Assembly (NCBI GenBank): GCA_032629725.1 | Contig: JAFEVB010000002.1 | Span: 2,356,001 to 2,420,000 of the forward strand | Source: Gremmenia infestans | Lineage: Eukaryota; Ascomycota; Leotiomycetes; Helotiales; Hamatocanthoscyphaceae | DNA: 64,000 nucleotides | Direction of reading: 5' to 3' | Shown: positions 36,594 to 48,068 of the stretch, piece by piece | How the letters are laid out: every line of letters begins with the position of its first letter | Numbering within the stretch: position 1 is the first letter of the stretch | The notes under the pieces: model-generated | The model's input: only the letters and a program-made list of their open reading frames with translations | Told to the model about the DNA's origin: nothing | Databases searched by the model: none | Program-made: the position numbers and the translations under genes

Positions 36594-39571
36594 ATACGAT
36601 AATCTGGAAGCTGGGAAAGTGCCCGAGATGTGTTTGTACAAATATCGAAATGCATGGAATGGGCGTTGGAAGCAAGTGTATATCTATTCTGCTAGAATTT
36701 ACGAGATTGGAGATTCAGATAATGTGGGTTCAGTTTGATGCACTCCTTGAAGTCTTGGAGTATTCCGTGATTTAATTGTGGTTATATTTGGAGGTGGGTG
36801 TTGACGTTGGTAAAATTCTGGTCATACTTGGGGATCTAAGTTATCGAGGCCCCTATTCGGGGACAAGCAATATGGGACATCTCCAAAGGTTAGTGGAACT
36901 TTTATATGGAATTCCTAGGAGGATCTGACTTGATAGTCACCTTGTTTCTCATTTTTCTTTTCCTAGCGCTTCAATTGTGGTTTTAATTGTGGTCTTTTCA
37001 AGTATCGGACGAGATTTCTCTTTTGCAGTCCTCATATCACGGAGAGCAGCGTCAAAGTCCCAACAGTTACTATCACTGTGTTGAGCGAGATTCAGGCTAG
37101 GGGATGGCCGATGAGATGTATTGTTAGAGTATGGCTTTGATGTCGTCGTCCAAACTTTTACGTGGTTCAGTAACCACGGCACAGTATCAAAGGAGGCGTG
37201 TCTAGGTATACCATTGGATACCAAGTCTGAAGTTATCCCCAAAATAAACCAGGCTCGAAAGCCGGTTGCATGCTTTCTGACATGGTCATATTGGTCTTGA
37301 GCCTCCACCTCAAGGGAAGAGACCAGGCAAGGCGTTAGCCATCATCTCAACGCTTTATGGAAGAGGGGTTCCGTATTGTGTTGGGATTCGAGGTTTGTGG
37401 CAGCGTCTGTTTTGACATGTGCATTTCACATGGCAGACTGGAGTCTTTGGTGTTACGGAAATGGACGAGGAGACAAATCAGGGCTCGAGGAATAGGCATC
37501 GTGAAGAGTGAGCTGTCGGACAACCACTGAGTGGCGTTATTTTCACCACCCCAAACGGTAAAGTAATCGCTGTCTCATGACTTTCTTGCTTTGATCCAAC
37601 CTCGGTAAGGACTGTCGAAAGGGGAAGCTCATCATGTCCATTGGCAAACTGCGATCAGGTGACATTCATTCAAAGAAATGTCCAGCGGACATCGTGGCTA
37701 TCCGAACTCACGACGACTTGAGGAAAGTTGATCTCATATGCAGGAGCATTAATTTTGAGAATAAATCCGAGATTACATTACCTTGATAGTATGCCATCAT
37801 CGATCATGTGAAATCCACACCTGAGGCTGTTAAGGCTTTTAAGGCTGCCACAAACTTCACTCAACGAAAGCCCCTTGTCTCCCAACAAAACCGATTTAGC
37901 GGGGAGATCGGACCTTACCAACGATGCATGCAAGCAGGGTCTGACCCGTTGGCGCGTTCTGATTGGCCAATGCGACGTCAAGCATCGAAATTCCTTGGTG
38001 TGCTTGACCTCGAAATGCAAAGCAGCATCCAGTTGTTTCGCGCTCTTTATCCCTTTTCGAACCCCACAGCTTCAAAATTGGTCTTGGTGTAGTGCATCTG
38101 TTCCTGACCTGCAAACTGACCCTGGCCCTGGGTCCCTCGTGGTGATGGTGCATTTACTTCGGTTTACATGTGAAAGCCCTCCCTATGAACCCCACCTAGA
38201 ATTGAGGAGACTTCATCCACGAATCGTTGTGCAAGTGGTGACGATGGCAAATATTGGATAACTTGGCACTCGGGGACCAACAAAATGGACTTGACTGGAC
38301 AAGTGGGCTATGGTACGAATTACGAGTACGGTGGTACGGTTCCTCGTGAGCTGAGCAATGCAGCAGGCTATGTATGCAAGCCTCTGAAGTAGAGGGCACT
38401 TTGTGGCCAGATACTCGGGCGGTGAGAAGAGATATTGGGATCCTGAGAAAAGGTTGAGAAGACTGAGGGATTTTCCCCATGTATGATATAGTAAAAATGG
38501 CGAGCTTTCTCCACCGACCTGAGGCAATTCGGAATGTAAAGTCGCGAGATAGTGTCCAAAGGGGGTCGATCACCGCTATCAAACCATGAGCAACTTGAGC
38601 AAGAAGTAAAACCGGAGAAGGCATAGAATCTCAAGAGGGGAAAGCATAGAAAGGATTTTCGAAAGTTGAAACTATTGAAAATGTTTTAGTTGGGGTTGTT
38701 GTACAAAGTACTTCTGTTGCAGCAAATGCAACCAAGTACAACCATCCCCCACAAAGTGCTTTGCTCCGGTGGGTGATCTTGAGGCAAGACCAACTCGCGT
38801 AGAATCGCATGAATAGATAGTGGCCGAGGGACTTTGCTTTCAAGCCACAAGTGCCAATAATATTGGAAGCAGATGCAGTATGAAGTATATATTATTTTGC
38901 GCCCGTGAATGATAAGTTGTTGCTGTAGACTATACGCTTTGGTGGATGATCTCCCAAACTAGCCAGCTGTTCGAGGCTCTGGCAGTTGAAATGCAATACT
39001 CAGATCTAGCCCCTCCCCTGTCAGGAGCAAAGGGGGGTTCTGGTTTTACCGAAACTAGACCGCGGGAGGGCAAGGGAATTTGGAACTTGGCGTGCGCGGG
39101 ACAGAAAGAAGCAAGAGCAAGGGGAAACCGATGGGGTGCGAAGCGAATAATGGTGGATATCGTTGCATGTGGAAGGGGTAGGGGTAAAAAAATACATAGA
39201 TACGTCCTGACCCCCAACTTGCTTCTCCTCCTACTCCTCCTCTTCCTCCACCGCCCACCGCCCCTTCTGTTTCTCCCTCTCGCTGAACTTCTAATATACA
39301 CCTCGACGGTGAGACGTGTCTTGATAATTGTATGTTCTTCACTTGCCCCTCCCCCACCCGACCAATTGGAGGTAACTTGCTCACAGTCTCATAGTAGTAT
39401 CAGCCGCGCCCCAATCAAAAGTCTCGGTCCTAGGTCAACTCTCAACAAAAAATACCTCGAGGCTACTTGGCATACTTTCGAGCTGGCACATATCTCGAGT
39501 ATACCGTCGACAGCCCAGATCCCTATTCAATAAATCAATTCTCACAATCAATTCTCACAATCACATTCACA
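36594..39571. other. 3 kb intergenic region upstream of the desaturase
   Basis: No gene recognised. A 119-codon minus-strand frame at 36949-37308 has a helix-like DFDAALRDMRTAKEKSRPILEK end, but no known domain, and is left uncalled. The last 600 bases are the desaturase promoter and leader. A C/T-rich tract at about 39,210-39,290 probably marks the transcript leader, and a GT-AG pair at about 39,309-39,387 could be a leader intron. Confidence 0.5.
39210..39300 (+). promoter_or_regulatory. Pyrimidine tract in desaturase leader
   Basis: A strongly C/T-rich block with repeated CTCCT units lies about 280 bases before the desaturase ATG at 39572. Such tracts commonly precede transcription starts of strongly expressed fungal genes; here that is inference from composition. 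Confidence 0.4.
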
Positions 39572-41101
39572 ATGGCATCCACTGCTGTTTCCCAGCGTAC
39601 GCTCCTGAAGCGGACGGTCACCTCAACCACGAATGATTCGGCTCCCTCCACCGCTGCGGGCTCCCCCAGTGAGACCCCAAGACGATCACCGTCGAGTACA
39701 TCTCTGTCTTCCATGTCCTCGCTGGACGATGTCAAGGAGGAAGGTGTTGGCAAACTCATTGATACATACGGCAACGTGTTTGAGCTCCCCAACTACACTG
39801 TCAACGACATCCGAAACGCAATTCCCAAGCATTGCTATGAACGATCTGGATTGAGAGGCCTGGCCTATGTCGCTCGTGATATTGCTAGTCTTGCTACCAC
39901 TTTTGTCCTTTTCAACAAATTCGTCACCCCCGAGTACATCCCGTCTACACCAGTACGTGCAGCATTGTGGGCTATATACACTGTGGTTCAGGGCTTCTTT
40001 GGTACTGGTCTCTGGGTTCTTGCCCACGAATGTGGTCACCAAGCCTTTTCTCCTTCGAAGATCCTCAACGACACGACTGGATGGATATGCCATTCGGCAC
40101 TTCTCGTCCCATACTTCTCATGGAAAATTTCCCACGGCAAGCACCACAAGGCTACCGGGAACTTGGAGCGAGACATGGTTTTCGTCCCCAAGACTCGTGA
40201 TCAGTATGCTTCTCGTATTGGCAAATTGGCGCACGAAGTTCATGAATTGACCGAGGAGACCCCAATTATGACCTTGCTCCACACAATCGGACAGCAGCTC
40301 GTCGGTTGGCCAATGTACCTTGTCTCCAACGCAACTGGACACAACAACCACGAGCGTCAGCCAGAGGGTCGCGGCATTGGAAAGTCAAACGGCTATGGCA
40401 CTGGAGTCAACCACTTCAACCCGTCCAGCCCTTTGTACGAAGCCAAGGATGCGAAGCTTATTATTTTGAGTGATATTGGTATCGCTATTACCGTCACCAT
40501 CCTGACCATTCTCTGCAAGACTTTTGGCTTCACCAACATGCTGGTGTGGTATTTCCTCCCATACCTTTGGGTGAACCACTGGCTCGGTAAGAATGCACCA
40601 CGATGATGAAGTATCCTGAATATCTACTAACATTTTCAAGTTGCTATCACATATCTCCAGCACACTGACCCAACTCTTCCTCATTACACTGCTGGAAGCT
40701 GGAACTACGTCCGTGGAGCCGCCGCAACTATTGACCGTGAATTTGGCTTCATCGGTCGCACTCTTCTTCATGGCATCATTGAGACCCACGTCCTCCACCA
40801 CTACGTTAGCACCATTCCCTTCTACCACGCAGATGAGGCGAGCGATGCTATTAAGCCTATCATGGGCCGCCACTACCGCTCTGATGTTGAGGGAGGGTCT
40901 CTCGGATTCCTCAAGAGTATCTGGAAAAGCGCTCGTTGGTGCCAGTGGGTGGAGCCATCAGAGGGAGCCGTTGGAGAAGGAAAGGGAGTCTACTTCTACC
41001 GCAACCGCAACGGTCTCGGCACCGCGCCATTGAATCTGAAGGAAGTCAAACCTGTTGTCGGAAACGCTAAAATGGGCATGGTCGTTGGACCAGACGCATA
41101 G
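39572..41101 (+). CDS. fad2: Delta-12 (oleate) fatty acid desaturase
   Basis: Exons 39572-40586 and 40641-41101 give 491 residues. The three histidine boxes of membrane desaturases are present: HECGH (152-156), HGKHH (188-192) and HVLHH (388-392). Splicing restores LWVNHWLVAITYLQHTDPTLPHY. The enzyme inserts the delta-12 double bond into oleoyl groups in the endoplasmic reticulum to make linoleate, affecting membrane fluidity and oxylipin supply. The hydrophilic N-terminus is Ser/Thr-rich. Without the intron the frame would stop just after NHWLGKNAPR and lose the third box. The ATG at 39572 has an ACAATGG context and begins MASTAVSQRTLLKR, typical of the fungal family. Confidence 0.95.
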
Positions 41102-41777
41102 AGAGACAGAAGTTATTTGATATTTACATTCTGATCTTTGCATTGCATTGCGTTGCATTTTATTCAACCCAGCGACTTAGCTGAGAAGGTGTTAAGGCGT
41201 CGTTTTATGACTAAAGGGGTTCTGTTTCAAGCATTACTTACGGTATGAAGACAGAAAGAAGAGCCGAGAAAGCTCTCAAATAGAGCTGATAGACAAGACT
41301 GCGAGATCACTAGAGCTTTGTGTGTAGACCTCCACTCAAAAATTTGTATATAAACATCGAGGCTTTTGTTCACTGGCGAACTGCTTCAAAAGTAGATTCG
41401 AGATATTCACGAAGGCATGAATAATATCAACTTTCTCTGCAACTTACCCTGGACACGATTGGGGAGCGACGGCCTAATACCGGTAGGAGGTGTTCCCTAC
41501 GAACTTGTGTACGAGAATCTCTTATCCTAAGGAGTAAGCTTTGCGACCTGGCGGTTGCTCTGCAACGCGCTCCTAGAGCTAGAACTAGGTCTGATACGAG
41601 CTTTATAGCGAGTCTTCTGGCTATACGCTATAGCATAAGATAGAGGAGGGACTATCAAAAAACGCTACTACAAACTGCTCTAAGTGCCTAAAATCTTGCT
41701 CTCTCCTTATAATATACTCCCCCCTAAAGGGACCTCTTCCTACGTCTACGCTTATAGCCCCTTTCTAACAAGGCCCC
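41102..41777. other. Degenerate repeat-like DNA left of the LTR
   Basis: After the desaturase 3' flank (to about 41,400) the sequence contains many TA-rich short palindromes and no coding frame. Its look is that of old, mutated transposon DNA, but no element can be named. Confidence 0.5.
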
Positions 41778-42002
41778 TGTTGGTATCACAGGTGTTTACA
41801 CGTGATAACTTCTCTACTACGTAGTATAGACTTGATTCTAGGTATTATTAGTTAATAATGCTTAGCATTGAGGTAGTATTATAGATGCGAAGAGGTAATG
41901 CCTCTTTGCTAACTAAGCTACGCTAAATCACATGACTAGAAAGGTCGGGATGCGTGATGCGGTTCGTGATGCGGTTCGCGATGCGGTCCTTATATCCCAA
42001 CA
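41778..42002 (+). mobile_element. Solo LTR with 5-base target duplication
   Basis: A 225-base unit begins TGTTGG and ends CCAACA, the TG...CA inverted ends of retrotransposon LTRs. It is flanked on both sides by GCCCC (41773-41777 and 42003-42007), a 5-base target site duplication. No reverse transcriptase or other internal region is nearby, so it is a solo LTR left by recombination. Inside lie three 12-base tandem units related to GTGATGCGGTTC (41954-41989). The superfamily (Copia or Gypsy) cannot be decided from the LTR alone. A diverged relative lies inverted at 45134-45363. Confidence 0.82.
41954..41989. repeat. Three 12-base tandem units inside the LTR
   Basis: Two exact GTGATGCGGTTC units and a third copy differing at two positions follow each other within the solo LTR. 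Such minirepeats are common in LTR promoter sections. Confidence 0.85.
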
Positions 42003-42622
42003 GCCCCTCTCTATAATAAACCTGCGGCTAAGTTATAGGGGGTATTACGCCCTTGGTTAAGGCTAGCTATACTAATATATATAGGAGGTATTACGTCCTA
42101 CGCGTAAAAGGAGAGATTGTAGCAAAGCAGTTATATTAGGAATTCTGCGGCTTCTCTAGTATAACTATATACTTGAGGCGGGAGGGCTATAATATATAGA
42201 ATACTATATAGAGGCTATAATAGAGATCTGCCTGGGCGTATAAGGCGCAGGTCTTTCTTGAACTTTTTTCCTTTAGGAAAAGAAGCATATATAGTTTAAG
42301 GTATACTAGGAGTCCTATTAGGCTAATAAAGCTCTCTTATCGAATCACTCTCTGTTATAACGCTAGCCTATAAAGCAGGCAGTTTAAAAGGGCACGTAGA
42401 ACAGGTTCTACACATATATGCGTGCTGGAGTATATACAAGTCTGCATAGGTCTTCATGGCCCGGAACGGACATTAAATTGATGTAACCAACCACCAACTA
42501 ACCATGGACACGGTTTCGTTACACTACTTAAAGACGTTTTCAATTTCAAGATCAGAGCCTAAATCCCTTCGCCTTTCACCATTCACCTAACACCTCAACA
42601 TGTCCAAACCCCCCCGCAAAAG
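42003..42622. other. AT-rich degenerate DNA right of the LTR
   Basis: Rich in TATA-type strings with two related GGTATTACG units (about 42,040-42,050 and 42,086-42,096) and no coding frame. Composition is consistent with repeat-induced point mutation of an older repeat. The final bases hold the 3' flank of the sugar transporter. Confidence 0.5.
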
Positions 42623-44582
42623 TCAAACCGTTTCCTCAACCTGCATCGTCTTCCCATCCACCACGCCCTTCTCGCCCATGTCCGGCACACGTTCATGCAC
42701 ACCCGGCTCGACGGTCCTGCCGCCCTTGGCCTTAAACACGCCACCTGTAATCCCGCCCTTCTCAAACAAGTGATCCACATCCTCCAGGCCCAGCTGGTTC
42801 GTCTCGGGGAAGAAACAGTAGACGATGGGGACCCAGAGCGCGCAGAAGACGGCGAAGATGATGAAGGTGTGCCAGTCGATGCTGTCGATTGCTATTGGCG
42901 TTATTTGCACGACTGTGAATACGCACCTAGGGGAAGGGGAAATCAGTTAGTGAGAATTCGTGGACTACTCTTGAGTATAAAAGGGATGAAGGGGAAGAAG
43001 AAAGGAATTAGTAATGCAAGACAACATACATCCAATTAGTAAATCCACCCAACGCCTGCCCCCGACTCCTAATCCTCGTCGTCGTAACCTCACTCGGATA
43101 GAACCACGGAATCGGCAACCAGCCAATCCCCAGGAAGATCTGGAAGATAAAGACAAACGCCGTCGCCGCGTACGCCGTGCTGCGCGTCCCGATGCTCAGC
43201 AGGATCGACACCATGCTGAAGCAGAAACACAGGCCGGCCGCGCTGAACATGAGCAGGGCGCGCCGCCCGTACTTCTCCACTGTCCAGAGCGGGATGAAGG
43301 ACGCTGCGAGGTAGGTGAGCGATGTGCAGCCGCCGAGGATGAGTGAGAGTTGGCGGGAGAGGTTCATGGTGTTTGCGTAGACGACGGGGGCGTAGTAGTT
43401 TATCTGCGCACGCAGCGGATTAGCATTCGCACGCATGGAAAATTAGAGGAGAGTGTTGAGAGGGATTCGAGGAGCTACGATCTGGCGTCCTAGGCTCCTC
43501 GGCTCCTCCAGGAGTGAACAGAACTGTAAGTATGAGGGGGGAAGCGCGTACCATATTAGCACCCGTGAATTGCTGCATGACATTTACAGCACAACATAAT
43601 GTCAACCTCCTAAAATTCTGGATATGACCGCCCTTCAGCAACTCCGAGTATCTAAACGGCCCACCTGCGCTCTCAAGCTCCAGCGAAGTTTCGATCTGGC
43701 GACGCTGGAACACCACTTCATCGTCGTCGATAGTTGTATTGACATCCATTTCCAGACGCGCCAGGATCTCCGACGCTTCTGTCACACGCCCCTTTTCGAT
43801 TAGGTAGCGTGGTGTCTCTGGGAGCGGCAGCATCTGCAGGACGAGGGCGATGGCGAAGAAGGCTTGGAAGGAGATGGGGAAGCGCCATTGTACGGGGCCG
43901 GAGACGTACGAGAGACCGAAGTCGAGCCACTGGACGAGAAGGAGTCGATTAGTTTACAGACTTTCATTCTGAGGATGAAGATTTGGAGGCGTTTCTTACA
44001 TATGCGATACACAATCCTACAATAGTAATTGTGCCCTGCATACACAAAAGTATTCCTCGATTTTGCGGCTTAGACATCTCAGATTGATACATGGGTATCG
44101 TCGAAGAATTAAAGCCATTCCCCACACCAGTCACGATCCTGCCCACCAGCAGCTGCGCCAGCGTCGTAGAAGAACCAAGTAATGCCGTACCGATAACCAT
44201 GATTACTCCGCCAGCGAGAATCATTCTCTTCCTTCCCACCCTCTCGCCATAGAAGAACGCAAAGAGACAGCCGACCGCACAGCCGATATCGTAGATGGAG
44301 ACGATGATGCCTTGCATCTTGGAGTTCGGGGAGTTGAAATCTTTTCCGAATTGGTTGTCTGCTCCGATAAGACCGGACATCACACCTGCTCAACGAATTA
44401 ATATGTGGCTTTTTCGGGAGCTGCGAATCAAGCCCTTGGGACATCTCCGGAACTCTCGTTGCATGGGAAGAATTTGACATACCTTGGTCATAACCTAGCA
44501 GCAAGAAGCCCTGGCAGGATGCTGCTGTGATAGCCCAATTGAGGGTTCTGCCCCTCATGGGGGTTCCTCCAAAGAGGCCCAT
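42623..44582 (-). CDS. Sugar transporter of the MFS SP family
   Basis: Five exons: 44582-44483, 44385-44000, 43929-43552, 43403-43030 and 42926-42623, together 513 residues. Sugar porter marks are GYDQGVMSGLIG in helix 1, GERVGRKRM, GRIVTGVGNGFNSSTIPMYQSEMSKPQNRG (PF00083), PETPRYLIEKG, QQFTGANMINYYAP and the C-terminal PETNQLGLEDVDHLF. Twelve membrane segments are expected in the plasma membrane, importing hexose or a related sugar by proton symport. All four introns keep frame and family motifs. The gene lies between two LTR remnants in opposite orientation. Confidence 0.92.
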
Positions 44583-45133
44583 TGTTTGTGTAGATGAATT
44601 TTCCTGCGACGATGAATAGGTTGTCGAAAGAAGAGAGTTTTGGAAGGTTGTTCTTTAACTCGAGAGAAAGATCTAGATATACTCAAACATTGGTATAAGT
44701 AAGACTCCTCAATGTGACATCAAAAGGAAAGCACATACCTTCAAACCTCCAACCCAAAGGTCTCTATCCAACGATAAAAGAGAGATAAAAAGAAAAAGAA
44801 TACGAACTTATAGACCCATACACAACGCGATACCGGTCAAAAGCCTACCGAGAATTAAAAATCGGCGTCCACTGCCACTTTCCAGGAGAGGTTTTGACTT
44901 CAGCTTCCCCATAAAAACGCAAGCCTATTTTGTTTTGTGGGGAAGCTATCGCACTGAAGAGGAAAGGATCCCCAATACCCCGACTTCACTTTTTGGGGTC
45001 TCCACGCTACCGCGGGGGTTTCTACCGAGATGGGGAAGCATGACGACGGTTCATCTCGCGTTAAGAGACTCCGGGGGCGTTTAGCTAATTGAAGAGTAAA
45101 CTCCTCAAAAGCCGTGGAAATCCCGACTCGTAT
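44583..45133. promoter_or_regulatory. Sugar transporter promoter with CreA-like motifs
   Basis: This is the upstream side of the minus-strand transporter. SYGGRG matches, the carbon repressor CreA/Mig1 consensus, occur as GTGGGG at 44937-44942 and GCGGGG at 45012-45017. Carbon repression of a sugar transporter is plausible, but these 6-base matches are weak evidence. Confidence 0.35.
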
Positions 45134-45363
45134 TGTTCACTTGAGCCAGGTTGTCCGTATAATATGACTGAGCCTTTCTAGTCATGTGACTTAGCGCTTC
45201 CTTAGTCAGCAACTGGCGATAACTTCGTCGTCGTGTTGCAACCACCACTGGGGGGCGGCCTCAGGCCAACGGGTACACTTGGTTGTCATCATGAATACCG
45301 AATACCAGTCAAGTCTACAGTACCCAGAATGCCGTAGAAGTGATCACTCCTGTGTTACCAACA
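45134..45363 (-). mobile_element. Diverged LTR-like remnant, inverted
   Basis: Read on the minus strand, it starts TGTTGGTAACACAGG and later has GTAGACTTGACTGG and CTAAGTCACATGACTAG, each closely matching the solo LTR at 41778-42002 in the same order; it ends in TGAACA. Length is about 230 bases. No target duplication is seen (flanks CGTAT and CAGGT). The middle is more GC-rich than the other copy and cannot be aligned by eye. It is best read as an older or different subfamily LTR. A perfect hairpin, CCTGTGTT-ACC-AACACAGG, lies at 45349-45367, across its right end. Confidence 0.65.
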
Positions 45364-45534
45364 CAGGTAGGACATCATATAATGTCAGTTCACACGACAG
45401 TGAATACTTGTAAACAGTAAACGCATCTCTATGACTAGAAAATAGTCTTGGGTATCATCTCATTCATTATCATCCGATCATTTATAGACAATCCTGGCAA
45501 TGGTATATATAATAATAAGCTTCACCACTCAATA
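45364..45534. other. Short gap between LTR remnant and palF
   Basis: The 3' flank of palF; nothing else is seen. Confidence 0.5.
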
Positions 45535-48068
45535 TCAACGCTCATATTTTGGCAGACTTTCCTGATGTGAAGATAGTTTCCGCCCTTCCAAATGATGGTG
45601 AGAATAATGACCACCATATCCACCTTCCTCAGCAAGAATTGGAGCAGAAGGCTCATATTGTGGCCTACTACTCCCTTCACCAGCATTGTCATCTTCGTCT
45701 GCAACGAATTCTGAAGGCGCGCTAGCCTCATTCATCAGCCTTTGTCGCTCCAGCTCTTGTTTATCATCGGTAGAATGAAGTCCTGAGTTTGGGGCAAGAT
45801 CTTCCAGCGCTGGTGCTGAAGGAAAGGTTGAAGATGCGCCCGAGACATTCATATCTACTGCAAAAGGAGCGGACGCTGATACAGCTTGAGAAGTCTCCGC
45901 ATCCGCATCATATATATCATCTTGTAACTCGAGCGGGGGTGCGGATGGCGCTGAGGGCGCGGATGGGCCAACGACTGTCCTTGACGACGAGGGACCTGGG
46001 ATATCTTCAGGTGGTTGACTAGGTAGAAGGCGCTCCTCCGCACGGCGGATACGCTCTTTTTCACTCAAGCCTTCATTGGCATGTATTTCTGGCTGAGGAA
46101 CTGATATTTGAGCATACTCAGGTTGTGTGTACTCAGGATGGGGTTCCAGGTGATGGTCATATCCCATGTGTGAGTAGTAATCGTGGTATTGGTCGTCATA
46201 AGTCTGGTCATAGTAGGGATGGGAAGTTTGCTGGTCACTCCGATGAATGCCCTCGGCCTCCGGTACGTAGGCCTCCTCGTGTAATGGTTCGTGTGCCGTA
46301 ACAGGTGTGGCGGGAGCCTTCAACGACCCATCGTTGTTCTGTCTTGTATCTGAGCTATTACCCCCGCCTCTTTTGCGAGCACTGTCAATTGTACCGACGG
46401 TGACTTCAAAAAGACAGGCGACAACGCTCTTCTCTCGTCTGAGATGGTCAGTATCCACGATATTGCCACCCCAAGCGGTCAATATATTTGGGTTCCCATC
46501 TCCGCGGGCTGCAGAGAGATTGCCGAAATTTATTACTGAAGATACTCCTGGAACATGACGCTGTTGACCCGCTAACTTGCCACCGAGGTCTACAACAACC
46601 TCAACGTGATATTTGAAGCTGATCATCTCGCCAGGAACCCCCGAGATGGTAGGGAAAGCATCTTCGGGAACTCTCACTGATGCATTGACTGTTGATGTTA
46701 AAGTTGTTGGATCGACAAGGATGGGGGCCAGTGTTTGTGCAAGGTCTTTGCGAAATAAACTGCTTGATCCGGCGGAAGTGAGCGACAATCCTCCAAGTCC
46801 CGTCTTAGATTTAGGATAGTACTCTTCATGCTTTAATCTTTGGGCCTCTTTCCCTTTGATGTTCGTGAAAAGTGACAGTGGAGGAGCTGAATCGATTCTC
46901 CCCTGTCTATAAAACGTAATGATGATCCCGTGCATACTTTTTATCGCTTTGGTATGTCTTATAGAGATCTTAATAGGAAGACTGTCACCGGGCAGACATC
47001 CAGACTTTAGTAACTCAATAGTTGCAGTTATTGTTTTCTCCGGTGCCGAACCCTTGCTACCAGTCCCTTGACTGTCGCGGGCCGACTTGGCAGAAGATGG
47101 TACAGGACCAAGCCGGAAACTGAGTCCTGTACTGCTGCTAACCGTGCTGTCTGCACTGGTAGCTGCACTGCCGGTGCTTTGCATGTCACTTGGTATTGGG
47201 CTTCGAGGGTTTGTGTTATTGTCCACCGAACCACATTGGCTTACTGACTCGTCTGGAAGAGGGGACCCTATTCGCGCTGCTTCGCTGCCCGAGGTTCTTT
47301 CAGTTGCTTCCTGGGACGCATTCTCTTTATTCTTGACAGTTTTCCTTCTCCTAGGGCGCCGACGTATTGGTTCTAAAGATATGATTCGAGGTTTTGGGGC
47401 TGCTAATGCGCCAATATCCACCGTCTCGATCAAGGAGATTTTCCGATCGCAACTTGACGTGGCAGCAATCGAGGTGGGTCGTACAATAGTAGCTGTGATC
47501 AAATATGAGATGGTTCCTCGTTCGAACTATGCGATTTATCAGTCAACTTGCTAGGTAGTGGACCTGGGTGAGAGGAGCTCACATCAACGCTGCTAGGCAG
47601 GCCTTTCCTGGGGAATTCCAACTCGAAATTAAACTCGTAGACACCGGCATCGAGTCGCCCTTCGCCGCAAAGGGTTTGTTCATCTTGAAATAGGGAGGCG
47701 TGGCCGTTGCCAAAATATTGTGATTTCTTGGTATTGCTGGATGTCAAGCCGGCATCCACGGGCAATGACTCGTTCGCCTCATTCTGATGCTTGAAAACAC
47801 GAACAAATCCATGGAGGCAAACGGTGAGGTGGGTCAGGCGTATGGGCTTAAGGACAGTGAGGACTACCGCGCCTTTGACAAGGTCTCCAGGAGAGTATCG
47901 GCGATGGGGCTCTTTGGGCTGTATATGGAAGTTGGTCAGGTTGCGTGTGCTGCGGGATTTGAGAGGAGCCGTCAACCTCGACAACAGCGACCGGCTGGTA
48001 GATGTCGATGTAAAGGGCGAGGTCGTTGAGGCCGTGGAAGTGGTATTGCTATCGGTATTGGCGCACAT
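45535..48068 (-). CDS. palF: PalF/Rim8 arrestin-like pH signalling protein
   Basis: Exons 48068-47583 and 47526-45535 give 825 residues. The arrestin N-terminal domain begins at NLTNFHIQPKEPHRRYSPGDLVKGAVVLTV and continues through FGNGHASLFQDEQTLCGEGRLDAGVYEFNFELEFP. Splicing gives GLPSSVDFERGTISYLITATIVRP, a PalF/Rim8 signature, and the C-terminal arrestin domain follows. PalF couples the plasma membrane pH sensor PalH to the ESCRT machinery, leading to PacC activation at neutral to alkaline pH. The tail holds five PSAP motifs (three overlapping at 45934-45966, others at 45811-45822 and 45640-45651), the type bound by the Vps23 UEV domain, and ends near LPKYE, similar to ubiquitin-ligase PY motifs. 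The ATG at 48068 precedes all conserved sequence. Confidence 0.93.

Noticed and set aside
36949..37308. 119-codon minus-strand frame with helical end
   Set aside because: No domain, no flanking exons with consistent splice sites and no family resemblance.
39467..40606. Desaturase started at 39467 and stopped at 40606
   Set aside because: 39467 is a TTG, and the stop at 40606 lies in an intron; the ATG at 39572 and exon 2 restore the full enzyme.
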